A stretch of DNA of 64,000 bases. It comes from Adiantum capillus-veneris. Taxonomy: Eukaryota; Streptophyta; Polypodiopsida; Polypodiales; Pteridaceae. How positions within the stretch are numbered: the stretch's first letter is position 1; each line of letters begins with the position of its first letter. The stretch spans positions 150,046,241 to 150,110,240 of the forward strand of contig CM043945.1 of the NCBI GenBank assembly GCA_014529385.2, read 5' to 3'. The translations under genes were made by a program, and so were the position numbers. Shown in pieces: positions 23,502 through 36,600 of the stretch. Below the pieces are notes generated by a model. That model ran no database searches, was not told the DNA's origin, and saw only the letters and a program-made list of their open reading frames with translations.

Positions 23502-23857
23502 GCGGATTGTGGTAAGGCTTTGGCCTCTCAACCTACGGGTTGTGGGTTCAAATTCCTTGTTGGGTCACACTCTAGAGGGACACGCATGGTGTTCACGCTG
23601 TTAGGGTTGTTGCCATTGGACGTTCGAGTGCATCCTCCTCCTGGGGTGGGTCACCCGAGGAGGAGGTTCCTACTTGGTTGCTATGAGTTCTCTCCGTCGT
23701 TGCCAGCACGTGGTGCATCAATTAGGTGGCCATGGTGATGCCTACACACGGCTCTTGCCCGATGGTATGTGACCCTTGCCCAAACATGTAAGATGACTAA
23801 TATTTGGAAGGGATAAGTACCTCCCATGCGGGCCTCTAGTGTGTAGGGAAAAAAAAA
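23502..23857 (+). mobile_element. tRNA-derived SINE candidate
   Basis: A box A-like TGGTAAGGCTTTGG (23510-23523) and a box B-like GGTTCAAATTCC (23545-23556) are spaced as in an RNA polymerase III promoter. The arms do not close into a tRNA, so this is a tRNA-related head rather than a tRNA gene. About 290 bp of unrelated body follow, ending in an A9 run at 23849-23857. No target duplication was found. Confidence 0.5.
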
Positions 23858-23859
23858 GC

Positions 23860-25755
23860 AAACATGTTGTACAAAAGGGCACAATCAAGGCCAGACTGCA
23901 TCCCTTTGTCACAATCACTCTCACATGGAGCAATTGGGACCGTGTGACAACACCTTAGCTTTTCTATTTATTGATCAACCGACGTTGAATGATTCTTCAA
24001 ACCATTTTCAAAGTCTTGCCTTCTTTGAGTCATTCTCTAAGTCTTGAGAGACACCTATTCAATCAAGGCATATCTTTATAATATAGACCTCCGTTCAAGT
24101 TGATATAATGACTATTGTGTTGAGAAAAGGGGATTTCAAGTGCTCAATCATGAATATGCCCTATCCTTCAAAAGGAGCATTAAATCATAAAGCACTAAAA
24201 ACCACAATAGATGGTTTTTGCAGTGATCTATTCTACTACCAATTTGACACAAGTTTTTGGACAAATTCAAGTTAAGTAGTCCTGACGCATGATATAGATG
24301 GTGGACTATAAACCCCCTTTAAATTCCAGCTTTGTAGCTCGCAAACCAGCTTTGTGGATATTGAACACTTCAAATTTTGAAATTTCTATTGACAAAGCTT
24401 ATGCCAGTGTTGTATAAACGTGCTTTGAAGGCTAGATTGTCTCCCTTGCCGGTACACAAGAAGATTTAGAAATTTTCTCATTAGGAAAACGGAGTCTTTG
24501 TCAGTATTTTCCATACAATGCTCAACATCATGAGCTTCTACGAGGGAGGCACTGCATACCTAGCTAGGTACGATTGGGCCACCGACCTTGGCGAGACAAT
24601 TCCCTTGCCTATGGAGGAGACTTATCATGGATTTAGGGAGAAAATTTGTGATCTCTTCTCACCCTATAGTAGCACTTTCTGCATGCGACAAGTTCATTGC
24701 CTTAATCTACATACTAGACTATGACTTTAGTGCTTTGGGCTCGTTTGGCGAGAGTTTGCCTACAATATCCAGAAGATCAGGTATGTTATCACTACATCCA
24801 GAGCAAGGTTGTTCACGTTCAGCATACAAGGAAACTTGTATGTTCTACATATAGGGCAACTTATATGTCATGTTCTATACCATGAACTAGTACATTTTGT
24901 TATGGACTCGTTTACTAGCTTTCAAATCAGAATTGGGGCTACTGATGGCCAGTCAAAATGACCATTAAGAACATTGGGGGCTGCATTTTGGTCTTCTTCC
25001 ATGTGTTTAGACTCTAGCCTTCATAGCCCTTTGTCCCAGTAGCCCCTTTTCCCTCATGTTCATTCAATAAAGACTAGACTCCGGGCTAAAATACGAAGAA
25101 TTCTATTTTTAATCATATGTAACGCACAGTACATTGTACTTCTTGAAGTTCAATTAGTACCGCACATCCAGTATGTGTACTAATGGTTCGTTATCGTGCA
25201 GCTCCGCTCCCATGCTACGAAAAATACCAGGAAGATACACATAGAGCTTAATTGAGGCTTACCTTATTAATGCTCAGTGTTCAAAGCTTGCTAACAAGCT
25301 AGTTTTACGACTTATGTATGTCAGATGCGATTTTAAAGGGCCAACAGATGCCTTAATGATGCTAAAAAGGAGTATGATTGAAGTGATCATAGATGGGAGA
25401 TTATGATCTAGATCTACAATGCTTGAAGTGCTCTACCGACCTGTCTTTGCGGCTCATCAATTGAAGCTACGGTGAAGAAGTTATGGCAGTTTAAAGTTTG
25501 AGTCAATTGGGCAACTACAACTGAGAGGTTTGAGATGAGGTGAATGCATGGGGCTGAAGTGCTCACTTTGTGGAGCACGTCTTTTCAGATCAACGATCGG
25601 AGTTACGATTACCAAAATATCGCCAGATTAAATTTCACCGGGATCAATTCCGTATCAGTTTGGTCGGTTCAGTCGGTGTGCCATTTGAAAATTTTTAAGC
25701 TTCAACCAAGGAATGCCGAAAAACAATGTCATGCTTAGTAGTGCTTTAGTTGAGT
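23860..25755. other. No gene or element recognised
   Basis: Short open stretches such as 24518-24724 and 25544-25738 show no domain or homology that I can read. Confidence 0.45.
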
Positions 25756-25759
25756 TAAA

Positions 25760-26330
25760 TGCTAGATGGCTAATAAAGACATACATGCTTTGAAAGTTAA
25801 ATATGTTAAATGTGGCGCCCGTACGGAAGCACATAAGGTTTTTGATGAGCTTCAGCTCAAAAATTTAGTCTCTCAGAGATCATTGGTTGCGGGGAATGTC
25901 CAACATGGCTGTGACAAAGAAGCTCTGGCTTGTTAACTAAATACAAGGGAAGGCATTTCTCCAAATGCAATTACTTATACTTGCATCTTGAAGACGTATG
26001 GCGCTATCGAAGAAGCTGATATGAGCAATAAAATTCACAAAGATAATGCCGGTTCAAGGCTGGTGAAATAGAATGTGTCTTAGCCGAGATGTATGTCAAA
26101 TGTGTTGTGACAAGCAATGCTTTGGTTGATATATGCCAAGTGTGATGCAAGGACAAAGGCACATTAAGTTTCGATGAACTTTCAGTTCAAAAATGTCATC
26201 TCTTGGAGCACATTGGTTGCCCATTATGGGAATGGTAAGGTAGCTGTTTGAGGACCGACCTTGTGCTCAACAATTCTTAGCCAAGGTCTTGTGCTAAGCA
26301 ATGGCTTGGTGGATATGAGAGCAAAGGAAA
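25760..26330 (+). pseudogene. Pentatricopeptide-repeat (PPR) protein pseudogene
   Basis: Plus-strand frames read KVKYVKCGARTEAHKVFDEL, then NLVSQRSLVAG and GCDKEALAC. After a stop comes GISPNAITYTCILKTYGAIE, followed by NKIHKD, and again after stops EMYVKC, SNALVD, a YAKCDARTKAH-like stretch and NVISWSTLVAHYGNG. These are the YxKCG, KVFDE, VSWS and SPNxITYTCIL phrases of plant PLS-class PPR repeats, which bind organelle RNA. About three repeats survive, with several stops and frame changes. Confidence 0.82.
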
Positions 26331-26399
26331 GGGGTATGGCTGCCCAAAGACCAACCAATGGCCGCCCACTATGGCAAGAAGGCCACCCAGAGCAAATAA

Positions 26400-26953
26400 G
26401 AAGACTTTAATGTGAATGGGGGAAGAAATCGAAGGCCATGGCATGCAGGCGAAAAACGCAAGAGCGCAGAGGGAAGAGAGTAGCTTGCATTGGGCAGCTC
26501 GGGCATCGGATGGGGTCCTCGTAGAGAAGAAAAGTTATCATCATCAGGTCATCGCAGTCCTATTCGGTGCCCTCAACGACCACCCTTGTGCACCTCCACA
26601 AGCAACTACCACGTCATCAAGCACATTGTCACGCCGCCGTGACAAGCAATTGAGCAGGGCCATTAAGAAAAGGGGAAAATTATTTTTAGCAAACAGGGAG
26701 GGCTTTGTGGCATAAAACGAGCAAGGCATGAGGAAGGGTTGAAGGGCAACGGTTGTTGCATGATCGAAGAGGAGGAGAGAGTATTCGAAGAAGAGGAAGG
26801 CGGAGAAGGAAGAAACTCTCTCTCTCTCTCTCTCTTGGAGCGAGGAGTGAAGGTCTTGCTCTCTCTCGATCAAGTAAAGCATGAGGGAAAATCTCTCTCA
26901 TTTAAATTTCGGAATCTCTCCCTCTCAACTTAGGAAGGCTCTCTCTCTCTCTC

Positions 26954-26991
<38 letters not shown>

Positions 26992-27430
26992 GGAAAGAAG
27001 CAAGAGAAGAGTCGAGAAGAGGTGAAGGGTAAGGAGCTCGGACAAGGAAAGGAAGGCTCTCGAAGAGTTGAAGAAAACGAAAGAAGAACTTCGAACGACC
27101 GAAGTACTAGAGACAAGCTCTAACGACGAAGTCTCTCAAAGAGTTTAAGGACTTGAAGCAAGTACTCAAGAGAGCTTTCATGATGAAGGCGAGAAGAGGC
27201 TCTCGGCAAAGGGAGAGAAAGGAGAACTTTTGACGACCAAGAGAGAAAGGAGAACCGTAGCAAGAGGATCTCACTCTCTCTCTCTCGTGGATCATACGCA
27301 AGAGGAAAGCACAAAGACCACCACAGAGGAGTTCTTCATCATATTCATTAGCTCAAGCTTGTTTATCATGTTGATCAACTTTGGAGCCGTCAACGACCCA
27401 CATAATCATATAAAGGGATCTTAAACTCCT
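26400..27430. other. GA/CT-rich low-complexity region
   Basis: Purine-rich DNA with scattered GAGAGAG and CTCTCTC runs, the longest at 26939-26989. The frame at 26416-26715 is open by composition and has no recognisable domain. Confidence 0.55.
26939..26989. repeat. CT microsatellite, interrupted
   Basis: A CT run with one CCTC interruption; a shorter run lies at about 26815-26835. Confidence 0.9.
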
Positions 27431-27555
27431 ATTTGTCAATTAATCCAAGTGTTGATGCTGCTTAACAACTCTTCTTGGCTATGGATTAAATTGAACTTTA
27501 AGCTTGACTTGATTAATTGACGTTTATGGTGATTGACATAGCTATTTGCACCTGT

Positions 27556-27613
27556 TGTTCTTACTCTCTCACACCTCTCACAGTTGTTCTTACTCTCTCA
27601 CACCTCTCACAGC
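27556..27613. repeat. 29-bp tandem duplication
   Basis: A unit beginning TTGTTCTTACTCTCTCACAC occurs twice in a row. Confidence 0.88.
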
Positions 27614-27993
27614 CAGAGGCCCCACGCCTACCCGGCTCACGTTTCAAACACATCCCCCGACAACGTGACAGGACATGTCGACCCTAATCCAAAGCAATGC
27701 AATTGCTCTTCTACCCTCGTGATACTTTCATAGTTGATTACACTCACTCAATAACCTCACAACACACTTATCCCCGGATCTGGCAAGTGTTCTCTCCCAG
27801 CTCAATTGAGAGCTACACCAAGTTCCGACTTGGTGGCATTGCTAGCATGAATCGTGCCTTGGTTGACACGAGAATTGAGAGGCAGGGGATACAAGCAAGG
27901 GAGATACAAGCAGAGTGACCTGGTCTGGTCAACCCTCTTCTAAGAGGCTCTTCATAACGTAGACCGCTTAGTCTATCTAGCTTTACACCTTCT

Positions 27994-28147
27994 CAAACGA
28001 TGATCACAACGCAATCTGCCTCTCTTCTCATAGAGGATGATTCCAACTTCAGACTGTTCAATCTCGCTCTCAAACGATGATCGCAACGCAATCTGCCCCT
28101 CTTCTCATAGAGGATGATTCCGACTTCAGACTGTTCAATCTCGCTCT
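27994..28147. repeat. 77-bp tandem duplication
   Basis: CAAACGATGATCACAACGC starts one copy at 27994 and a near-identical one at 28071. Both include CTCATAGAGGATGATTCC. Confidence 0.88.
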
Positions 28148-28149
28148 CC

Positions 28150-29248
28150 CTCATCCTAGAGAACTCTACCTACTCAAAGGACACCATAAGGTGTCAGTCC
28201 CTAACGTCCCTCAGTGACTGCTACAACATACGGTACCCTCTATGGCACGAACTGCTAAGTCTGACTTGCCTTGTTAACAAGGATGTTTGCAGTTTTTTGT
28301 GGATCAACCACTTGGCCATGTTGGTTACGGTTTCCTCTTTTCTTCACATGAGTGACTTCTGAAAACTGCTCCTGAGATAAACACCGGTCGTAAATTAAGT
28401 GCCACAGGCCTGCAAAAAAGTCGAGTCCTGAAGGAAGTTGGAAGGATTTGTCCTAGGGGCTCTTTGTCCTTTGTCTTGTATCATTCATAGAGTTCTTCCA
28501 TCTGGAGTTCTTGGGCCTTTTCCATCTGTCTTTCTCTCTCAAGTACCATTGTCTCTTTCCTCTCCCCTTACCCTGCACAATTTGACAATATGAAAGCATG
28601 ACAAAATGCGAAAGGAGAATGACAGCAATGAGAAGTCTTCAAACAACTGTTTTGCAAACTGTACTATTTCCTTGCGCGATCATGAAGGATTTAAAATTCT
28701 AATTTGAGCTGCATAAGTTATATCATTAATCTAATAATACACAGAAGATAGTGTACAGCAAAATGTTAAACATCCAGCACAAAATGTAGTGCAACTAGCT
28801 AATTAAGTTAGAAATCATAAAAATGAGAAAATCCAATCCAAGGCTAGGATGGGATTCATGATTCGGACTTTAAATTGACATGAATATATGTCCCTTTTCA
28901 TGTCAGAGCTGACTGTAAAAAAAAAACAGATAATTAATACTTGAAGCCGAGAGTACAAATACGGATGAGGTACACCTCTACTACTAACAGGCAAATACTC
29001 AGCTTTAGAGAGAGAGACCTCTGCCCGCTCCCTAAAATGACTCCTGCCTTACAACTCTCTTAAAAACCTACACAGACCATTAAGTCACATTATTTACAAC
29101 ATCCTTTCAGTTAGCACTCAATTTTGGACAACCCAGAAAAATTGTTCACTTAGACGTTGTACCCAACAAATATGCTGCAGCTTGCCAGCATCTCAGCCTA
29201 CTATTCTACACTAAGCGATACGACCCCATTCCACTGCAAATTTGAAGA
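28150..29248. other. Region downstream of FTSZ2, probable 3' UTR and flank
   Basis: No coding sequence seen. The stretch next to the stop codon at 29249 should hold the FTSZ2 3' UTR. I could not place a polyadenylation site with confidence. Confidence 0.4.
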
Positions 29249-31523
29249 TCAGATTTTTCGAGCACGGCCCCTCCTTTTTAGAAAATCCGGAACATCAATG
29301 GGAGCACCATTCCCCAAAGTTTGTGGTGGGCGAGTGATGGATGGAAGCGATACTTGCTGCATTAGTGGAAAACAAAGGGGTCAAATTTAAACACAAAGTT
29401 AGTTCAATCATCAAAAGCAAAGCAACCAAACTACTGTTACCCTTTCTCCTTCAACGTGCCCTTTGAACCCTGTCGCAATCAGTGTGATGCTGACCTGTGA
29501 AGTACAAAAAATTATTTTGAAGGTAAGCGATTCAAATCCCAAGGGTGTATCAAAAAGAGAACAATAACCGCAGTTACAATTGCACCCAGACCCATACAGA
29601 CGGAAAACTAGGTTCATATTTGGTTCAATGCTCATACATGGCCCACAATTCACCTGGTCTCTGATGGATTGCAAGAAGAAGAGAACAACAGTTATTATGT
29701 AGAGGAAGACAAAGGCTTAGTCTATTATCTTGTTGCATCCTTCAAAACCTCTAGAAATTTTCTCGATTGTTGGGGCTTTGAAAGTAAATATGGTGTTTTC
29801 GCAAACAAATCTTGCTTCTGAGGCAGAAGTCCCAAGGAACATAGACCACACTCGGTACATACCTGGCCACTGTAAGATTCGTCAACAACAGCACCGAATA
29901 TTAAATTTGCATTAGGGTCAACAAGATCATAAATGACCTCTGCCGCAGCATTTACCTGTACGACCATCAAGAGCACGCTCAAACAAAAGTTTCAAACAGA
30001 CACAAAGAGACCCCAAGGTGGATTCTTCAAGTTACCTCAAACAAAGTTAAATCTGAACCTCCAGTAATATTCCAAACTATTCCTGTAGCTCGCTCTATGC
30101 CGACATCAAGAAGAGGTGATTGAATAGCATTCAAAGCTGCATCTCTTGCCCGGGACTTGCCTGTTCCAAAGCCACCAAATATGAAGTTGGTTTAGCCCTG
30201 ATGGCAAGCACATATCTTAAAAGCCCAAAGGTTAACCTAATGGTAGTGGCAAACACCCATCTATGAAAGCCCAAACAACAATATTTTTACTGGGGTAGTT
30301 CACACCAGTATTAAGTGAAATGCATCATGCTATATATTCTCCAAATATCCCCGTGTAATGGTGTTAATTATACATGCCTCCGCCATAAACTAAGAAAAGC
30401 ATTCTGCTGGTCTGACACAATGCTAGAGCTGCATGAATACTGGGTGTCTTGCGGAAATAACATAATGCACTCAATTATGATGAGCATCTATAAGACAGAC
30501 GCCCTACATTCAACGTTCTACACATAATTGGGGAGCTGACAGAGAATGTGTGTTTAGCATGTGCTCAATGAAGACCTGCATTTATGTACAATAGACATGA
30601 TGAAGCAGGGACAGGTGCTGCAGGTATCCACCTTAAAACCTTGTAGCTTCGATCGCAGTCACTACAAAGCCTAAAGCTTGCTGTCATTTGTCAGTCAGCA
30701 CATGACCGTGTGAAGATGTTCAAAATATACCCCATGCCTCCCACACCATTTTGTTTAAAAGAGTCTCGACTCTTTTTTGCTCTAGTTCTCCATTCCGTAA
30801 CTTCGCCCAAATGGAAGAGAAATTAGACTCCAACCGGATACATGTCACAGGGCCCAAGTCAGAGCACAGATGGCTATCAAATGCTGCACAGATCATGCCA
30901 CAAATTACAGGATTGCAAACATGGCACTGTCAAGGATCTGGGCTGACGTGGCAAATTTGCACTAGTGTGTTTTTTGTCTCAATTACGAAAGCAGATGATT
31001 TTGAAGTGCTTTGGGGTGTCACTTAGAATTATAAAGTGATTGGTGCTTTTCCGCAATTGTAAATATACCTTGTTCTTTTTTAAGTTGCTTTTAGGGCTTT
31101 TGGACCGGTGCCTATAAAAGAGAGGCCAGGTCACACATAGAGGACAGGGGATTAGGGTTTTTAATCCCTAACCCCTTACAAACTTCAAACCTACCGGCCA
31201 AGGGGTCCAGACCATGAAGGCGTATTAATCTGATGATGTGGCAGCAGTACAGATGGCCCAGGTTTCGCAGCGCAAAACGTGGCTGTATGGACAGCCGTCA
31301 GCAGAGCTTTTCCGGGCATAGTTTATGGGGGCGCTTGTTTTTGGGCCCTCTGGTACCTTTAAATATGTAATCAAGGCCTTTCTCTCGGCAGATTAGCTTG
31401 GAAGTATCGCGAGAGAGAGGACCCTCAGCAGTTGTACCTTTGTGAAGCAATAAAGAAACAAATACAGAAAGGGGCGCCAATCTTTGGGGCAGTGCATATG
31501 GAAGGGGAACTTTGCCACTTCGC

Positions 31524-31571
<48 letters not shown>

Positions 31572-32360
31572 ACCAGTTACGCACATCTTCTCACCAGTTG
31601 CGGATTGAGACTGGGAGATACAGCGGAGTACCAGCAGAGGACAGGACATGCCCCTTGTGTAACATGGAACCTGAGAGAGAGCTACACTATACATGTCGCT
31701 GCCCCGTCTACTACGAGATACGAGGCCGCTTCCATTGCTTGTTCAGAGAAGGTTTTGGACCACTCTCAAGAGTCATGGATACGAAGACCAGAGATGTCTG
31801 GGTTTGTTCTTGCTCGAGCTGCGCAGACACAGAGATAGCCTGATGAATGGCGACGCTAACCAGTCTCAAAGACGGATCACAGACTTCTTCAGAGCAGACA
31901 CGGGACAGCCGCAAGAGCCACTCCCACAACAGAGCTCCCCCTCGTCTCACACCAGAGGCACACTGATTGACCGAGAGATTGAACTGGGGAAATCCAGGCG
32001 CCCGAGACTGCGAAGAACTACACAGCATCGACGGAGGCTACGACAGAAAATTCAGAGCACGCTGGCCAGGCATGCACGATGCCCAGTCAGACTACTAACC
32101 ATGGAGGAAGTTGATGAGATTCGCCAACGACCAATGCTAGATCTCTTGTGATTCAGCTATCCCAACAACCCGCCCATTTTTTGCTTAGTCTTTTGCTTGG
32201 TTCACATCAATCAACTTAGGACCCCATGGTACATATCTTTGTTTTGTACTGTTGTTAGGTTATTTTGTTACTCTGACTTTGTATCAGATCCACCACTTTG
32301 TAACTTTCGGGTCTCATAGGTCATTATGGCCTTTTGAAGACGTTAATATAACATTTCATT

Positions 32361-32430
<70 letters not shown>

Positions 32431-33591
32431 TTATTGTTGCAGTTTCTCACTTGTGTTGCTATTGATTTCTTGCTTGTTATAGTGTCCAAGCCTATTACAC
32501 TGGTATCAAAGCCCAGACAATTCTTCTCCTACAGAGGATCCAATCCTTTTCCCTGCAGCACACACGGGTTCTAGAGACTAGCAGTGAATTCAATAGAGAG
32601 GAGAGTGTTCGACCGACGACCCCACTTCGGGAAGACGCCAATTCCACTTTGAGAACGGAGGTACCAACAGAAATTCCAACTGGAACAAGCTCCCTCCGAG
32701 GAATCGCGCAAGGACCGGGGCAAGTTTCCAACAGATTACCTCGATAGAATTGAATTCTGCCGTCAATTGCAAGTCGACACGTGTGCCAAGTAAATCATCA
32801 AGTGCTCCACGGACCCGAAATACGTAAAGAATCTGAAGAATCACCTACCTGACAAGATTTAATCACAATGGCAAGACGCCATCCACTCACCTCTCAATTC
32901 ATCCATCAAGACAAAAGCAAAGCCAGGTGCAGAAAAGTAGTAATTGTACTCGCACAAGAAGAGTTTGACAACGCTCTTGAAAAGAAAGTCAATCAGTTGA
33001 TAAAGAGTAAAAAGCACTCTCAGTGTCAGGTGCACATCTACCCTATGTGCATGTGGACAAGCTATAACTCCTATTTCTAGGGTTTAGGACAGTCTAGGAA
33101 GTGTTCTGGCACCTTTGTGAGCCTGTACGCAGGACATGCATGTCCAAGCACTTAGAGTAGCTGCGTAGCCTCTCATTGCACAACCCATTAGCATTTAGCA
33201 TCAATACCTAGCACCAAACATAAGCATTTTCATTGCATATTAACTCTTTTTCCAACCGCCCGTGAACAACCACTTACTAGGCATTTATTTAATTAAATGA
33301 CCCCTTGGTATTCCAGAATCGTGGGATTTATTGGCATGCTACTCGACCCAGTCTTAGACACCTATATAAGCAGGCCTTGGGGCACCAGTATCAAGCAAAG
33401 GAGTAGTAGGGAGCCTCTCCAGTACCCGAAGGACACGTACCTAGAGTTTCCTTGGCAGCCCACTAGCCGTCGTCATCAGCACCATCAGCCCTTGGCGTTT
33501 TTGCATCAGCCTCTTATCACGAGACGGGCACCACGTGCCAATAGAAAAAAACAGATTGAACAGATTTTTAGCACTTCAATAACAATTGAAT

Positions 33592-33630
<39 letters not shown>

Positions 33631-36600
33631 ACACCCAATAAGGAATATTCAGTGGTTGGCACATCACAATGCAACACAAATGCTCACATATGCATGTTAC
33701 AAGACATAGAAACATAAAGTCGCCAATGAACACTCCTCCCGCATAACCTAACAAGGTCCAGGCCGGGAGATATTCAACGACTCCCTCATCACTCCTCTCG
33801 CACAACCTAAAAAGGTCCTGGCCGAGAGATATAGAGGCCTTTTACAACCAAACGCCCCCCAGACCACAACCTGCGTCGTTTGGAGGTGCTGAGAGTAACC
33901 ACTGCTCAAACTTCTTAATACTCCTCCCACATAACCATCCAGTGTCACGTGACACATCTAACCCTATGTGTACGTGGACAAGCTACTTCATGACATGGGT
34001 TCAGTTCGGTTAGATTAGGACGTGTTCTGACACTTTTGTGAGTCTGTTCACAGACCGTGCATATCCAGACACTTAAGAGTAGATGCATATCCTCTGGTTG
34101 CACACGTCACACGTGACACAGCATGATCATGGATTTTATCTTTGATCTTCCGAGAACGCAGACAGGAAATGATGGTATTTGGACCATTATTTGCAGATTC
34201 AGCAAACAGGCTCATTTTATTCCTGTCAGGAAGAAGATAAAGCCACATCAGATGGCACGCTTGTTTATGAGCAATATTTTCAAGTATCATGGCATGCCAC
34301 AGTCGATTATTAGCGACCGTGATCCACGCATGACAAGTTTGTTCTGGAGAGGCTTGTTTGAGAATATGGGCACCACGCTCAAATTCTCTTCGTCATTTCA
34401 TCCTCAAACAGATGGGCAGTCAGAAGAGGCAAATTCTACTGTCCTAGATCTGCTGAAGTGCTATGTGTCAGAGCATAAAGGAAAGTGGGAGCAGTATTTG
34501 CCATTGGTGGAGTATGCATACAATAATACAGTGCATTCATCAACTGGCAAGGCACCTTTTGAGATAGTTGAAGGTGGCAAGAAAGTTCCTCCCATACTGC
34601 ATACAAAGGACAAGATATTTGAAGCAGATAAGTATGTTCAAGACATGAATGAAATGTACAAGAAGGTCAAAGTGGCCTTAGAAAGGACTCAGGCAAAGCA
34701 AAAGAAAGCAGCTGATCGTCACCGTCGTGAAGTGGTATATTCACTTGGTGATTGGGTGCTTTTACGTTTTGAAAAGGCAAGGTTAAAGAAGATGAAGGGC
34801 AAGGAAAGACTGTTTCCAAAGCTCAGCATGCGTTACTATGGGCCTTTTCAAGTATGCGACATAATCAGTGATGTTGCATATAGGCTGAAATTGCCTGACA
34901 GTTGGAAGATTCACAATGCGTTTCATGTGAGTCTTCTCAGACCCTATGTGGGTGATGTGCCAGAAGATATGCCAGCTGAAGATCAGCCGGAAGTCGAGGA
35001 ACTTGACGAGATCTTGGTCCCTGAACAGATTTTGGCACACAAAGAAAGGAAAGTGAAAGGCAAGGTTGCCAGGCGTTACTTGGTAAAGTTCAGAAACTAT
35101 CCACCAATGGATGCTAAGTGGATGGAAGAAGGTGAACTTGCAGAGTCACCAACTGTGTTATCACTTTACCTGGAAGCCTTTGATTTGCAACCTACCTTGA
35201 CCCCTTGAGTTTCAAAGCTACATGGATTGTCAGTGTGACAATGGCTTCTGAAACAAATGATGTACATGGTATTTAAAGTGAGCTCAAATCAAATACCTGT
35301 TACATGAATGTTAGAGCTGTACAGATTGTCAGATTTTGGCAATTGCTCTTATGGAATGTCCAAAAGTTTGATTAGTGCTATAGAAGTGAGTATTTCTTGT
35401 CAGTTTCTCAAGGATACAGTGATTGTTTCTATTGAAGAGTACATGTGTAACTGCATTCTTAAACTGTCGGTTTGGATATGCTCGAAAGTGTTACGGGATC
35501 CAACGTGTACTATAAGACAGTGGCAAAATGTGCAGCTACCATTTTGTCATTGGAAAGTTAGTGACTCAAAGCAATGGCAGAGTGCGCAGCTACCACTATG
35601 TCATTGGGACAGGGTTCACACGCAGGCAATACATGAGTCAACAAGGTGTTGAATACACCAGGGTTGACAATGAGCATGTATGTGTCGTATATGTGTCGAC
35701 AGGTGTTGAATACATCAGTGTTGACAGTAAGCATGTACGACATAGATGCAAACGAGGACATTTGAGATTTCAAGAGGGGGGTATGTCACCAGCGTGTGAC
35801 TACTATCTATCCTTTTTGTTGATTTCTTTCTTATTATCTATTTACTTTCACTTTTTGGAAACACCCCTCGGGAAATCTAACTGCCCTGCATTGCATAGCT
35901 AGTGTGGAACTGTCCAGAGGGAGTCCAGGCCTGAGGGCAAGAGAGCACTAAGGTTGGACAAGGACTATGGTTAGCCAAGTGGGGTCATTGACTAGCCAAA
36001 GTGGAATCCTTTGCTACAGAGGCTACATTTCAGTTTTGGGATGTGGCCGCAGTGTACAAAGAGGGTCGGATGACCTAGAAAGATACAATGGCAGCATCTC
36101 CTAAAATTTAGGGAACTGCTATTTTGGGACCTGAAAATGTGTTGGCGTCATTACCTCCGGAATGACAAAGGGAACATTTTCTTACTCTGCCGTGAAGTCA
36201 ACTGGGCAACCGGTTGGGATATTTTTAGGCGGCAACCCCGAAATGGGAAAATGCTTGTAAATGTGCCAAGTGGCACATTCTGGTGCAGTTTCCAATGCAA
36301 GAAGGAGTTGGCGCTGAATTTGAAGGGAAGAAGGGCTCATTTGCTGATTTTGTCACAGGTTAAGAGCTATGGAGTGCTTGCTTTCCCTCTTATGCACAGT
36401 GCGGTGCCAGGAGTGATGCCCTGCACGCTACGCACTGCCCTCTCTCTCCCCTTTGGCAGTATGTTATGCCCCTCTAGTGGGCTCTTCATTTGACCAATGT
36501 ACAGTTGTGTGGGTTCATGCGCGATTGCCGAGGCAAGAGCCTCTTGCACAGGTACTGGATTAGCTAGCGGCTAATCCCCCCGCAGGTACAGGTGAATTCG

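Noticed and set aside
23502-23570. tRNA gene
   Set aside because: Box A and box B are present, but the acceptor and anticodon arms do not pair, so I treat it as the head of a SINE.
26416-26715. 99-codon plus-strand open frame
   Set aside because: Low-complexity GA-rich DNA; openness is explained by composition.
32252-32482. Hydrophobic protein with a long Ser-Leu repeat
   Set aside because: Translation of the (CT)30 microsatellite.
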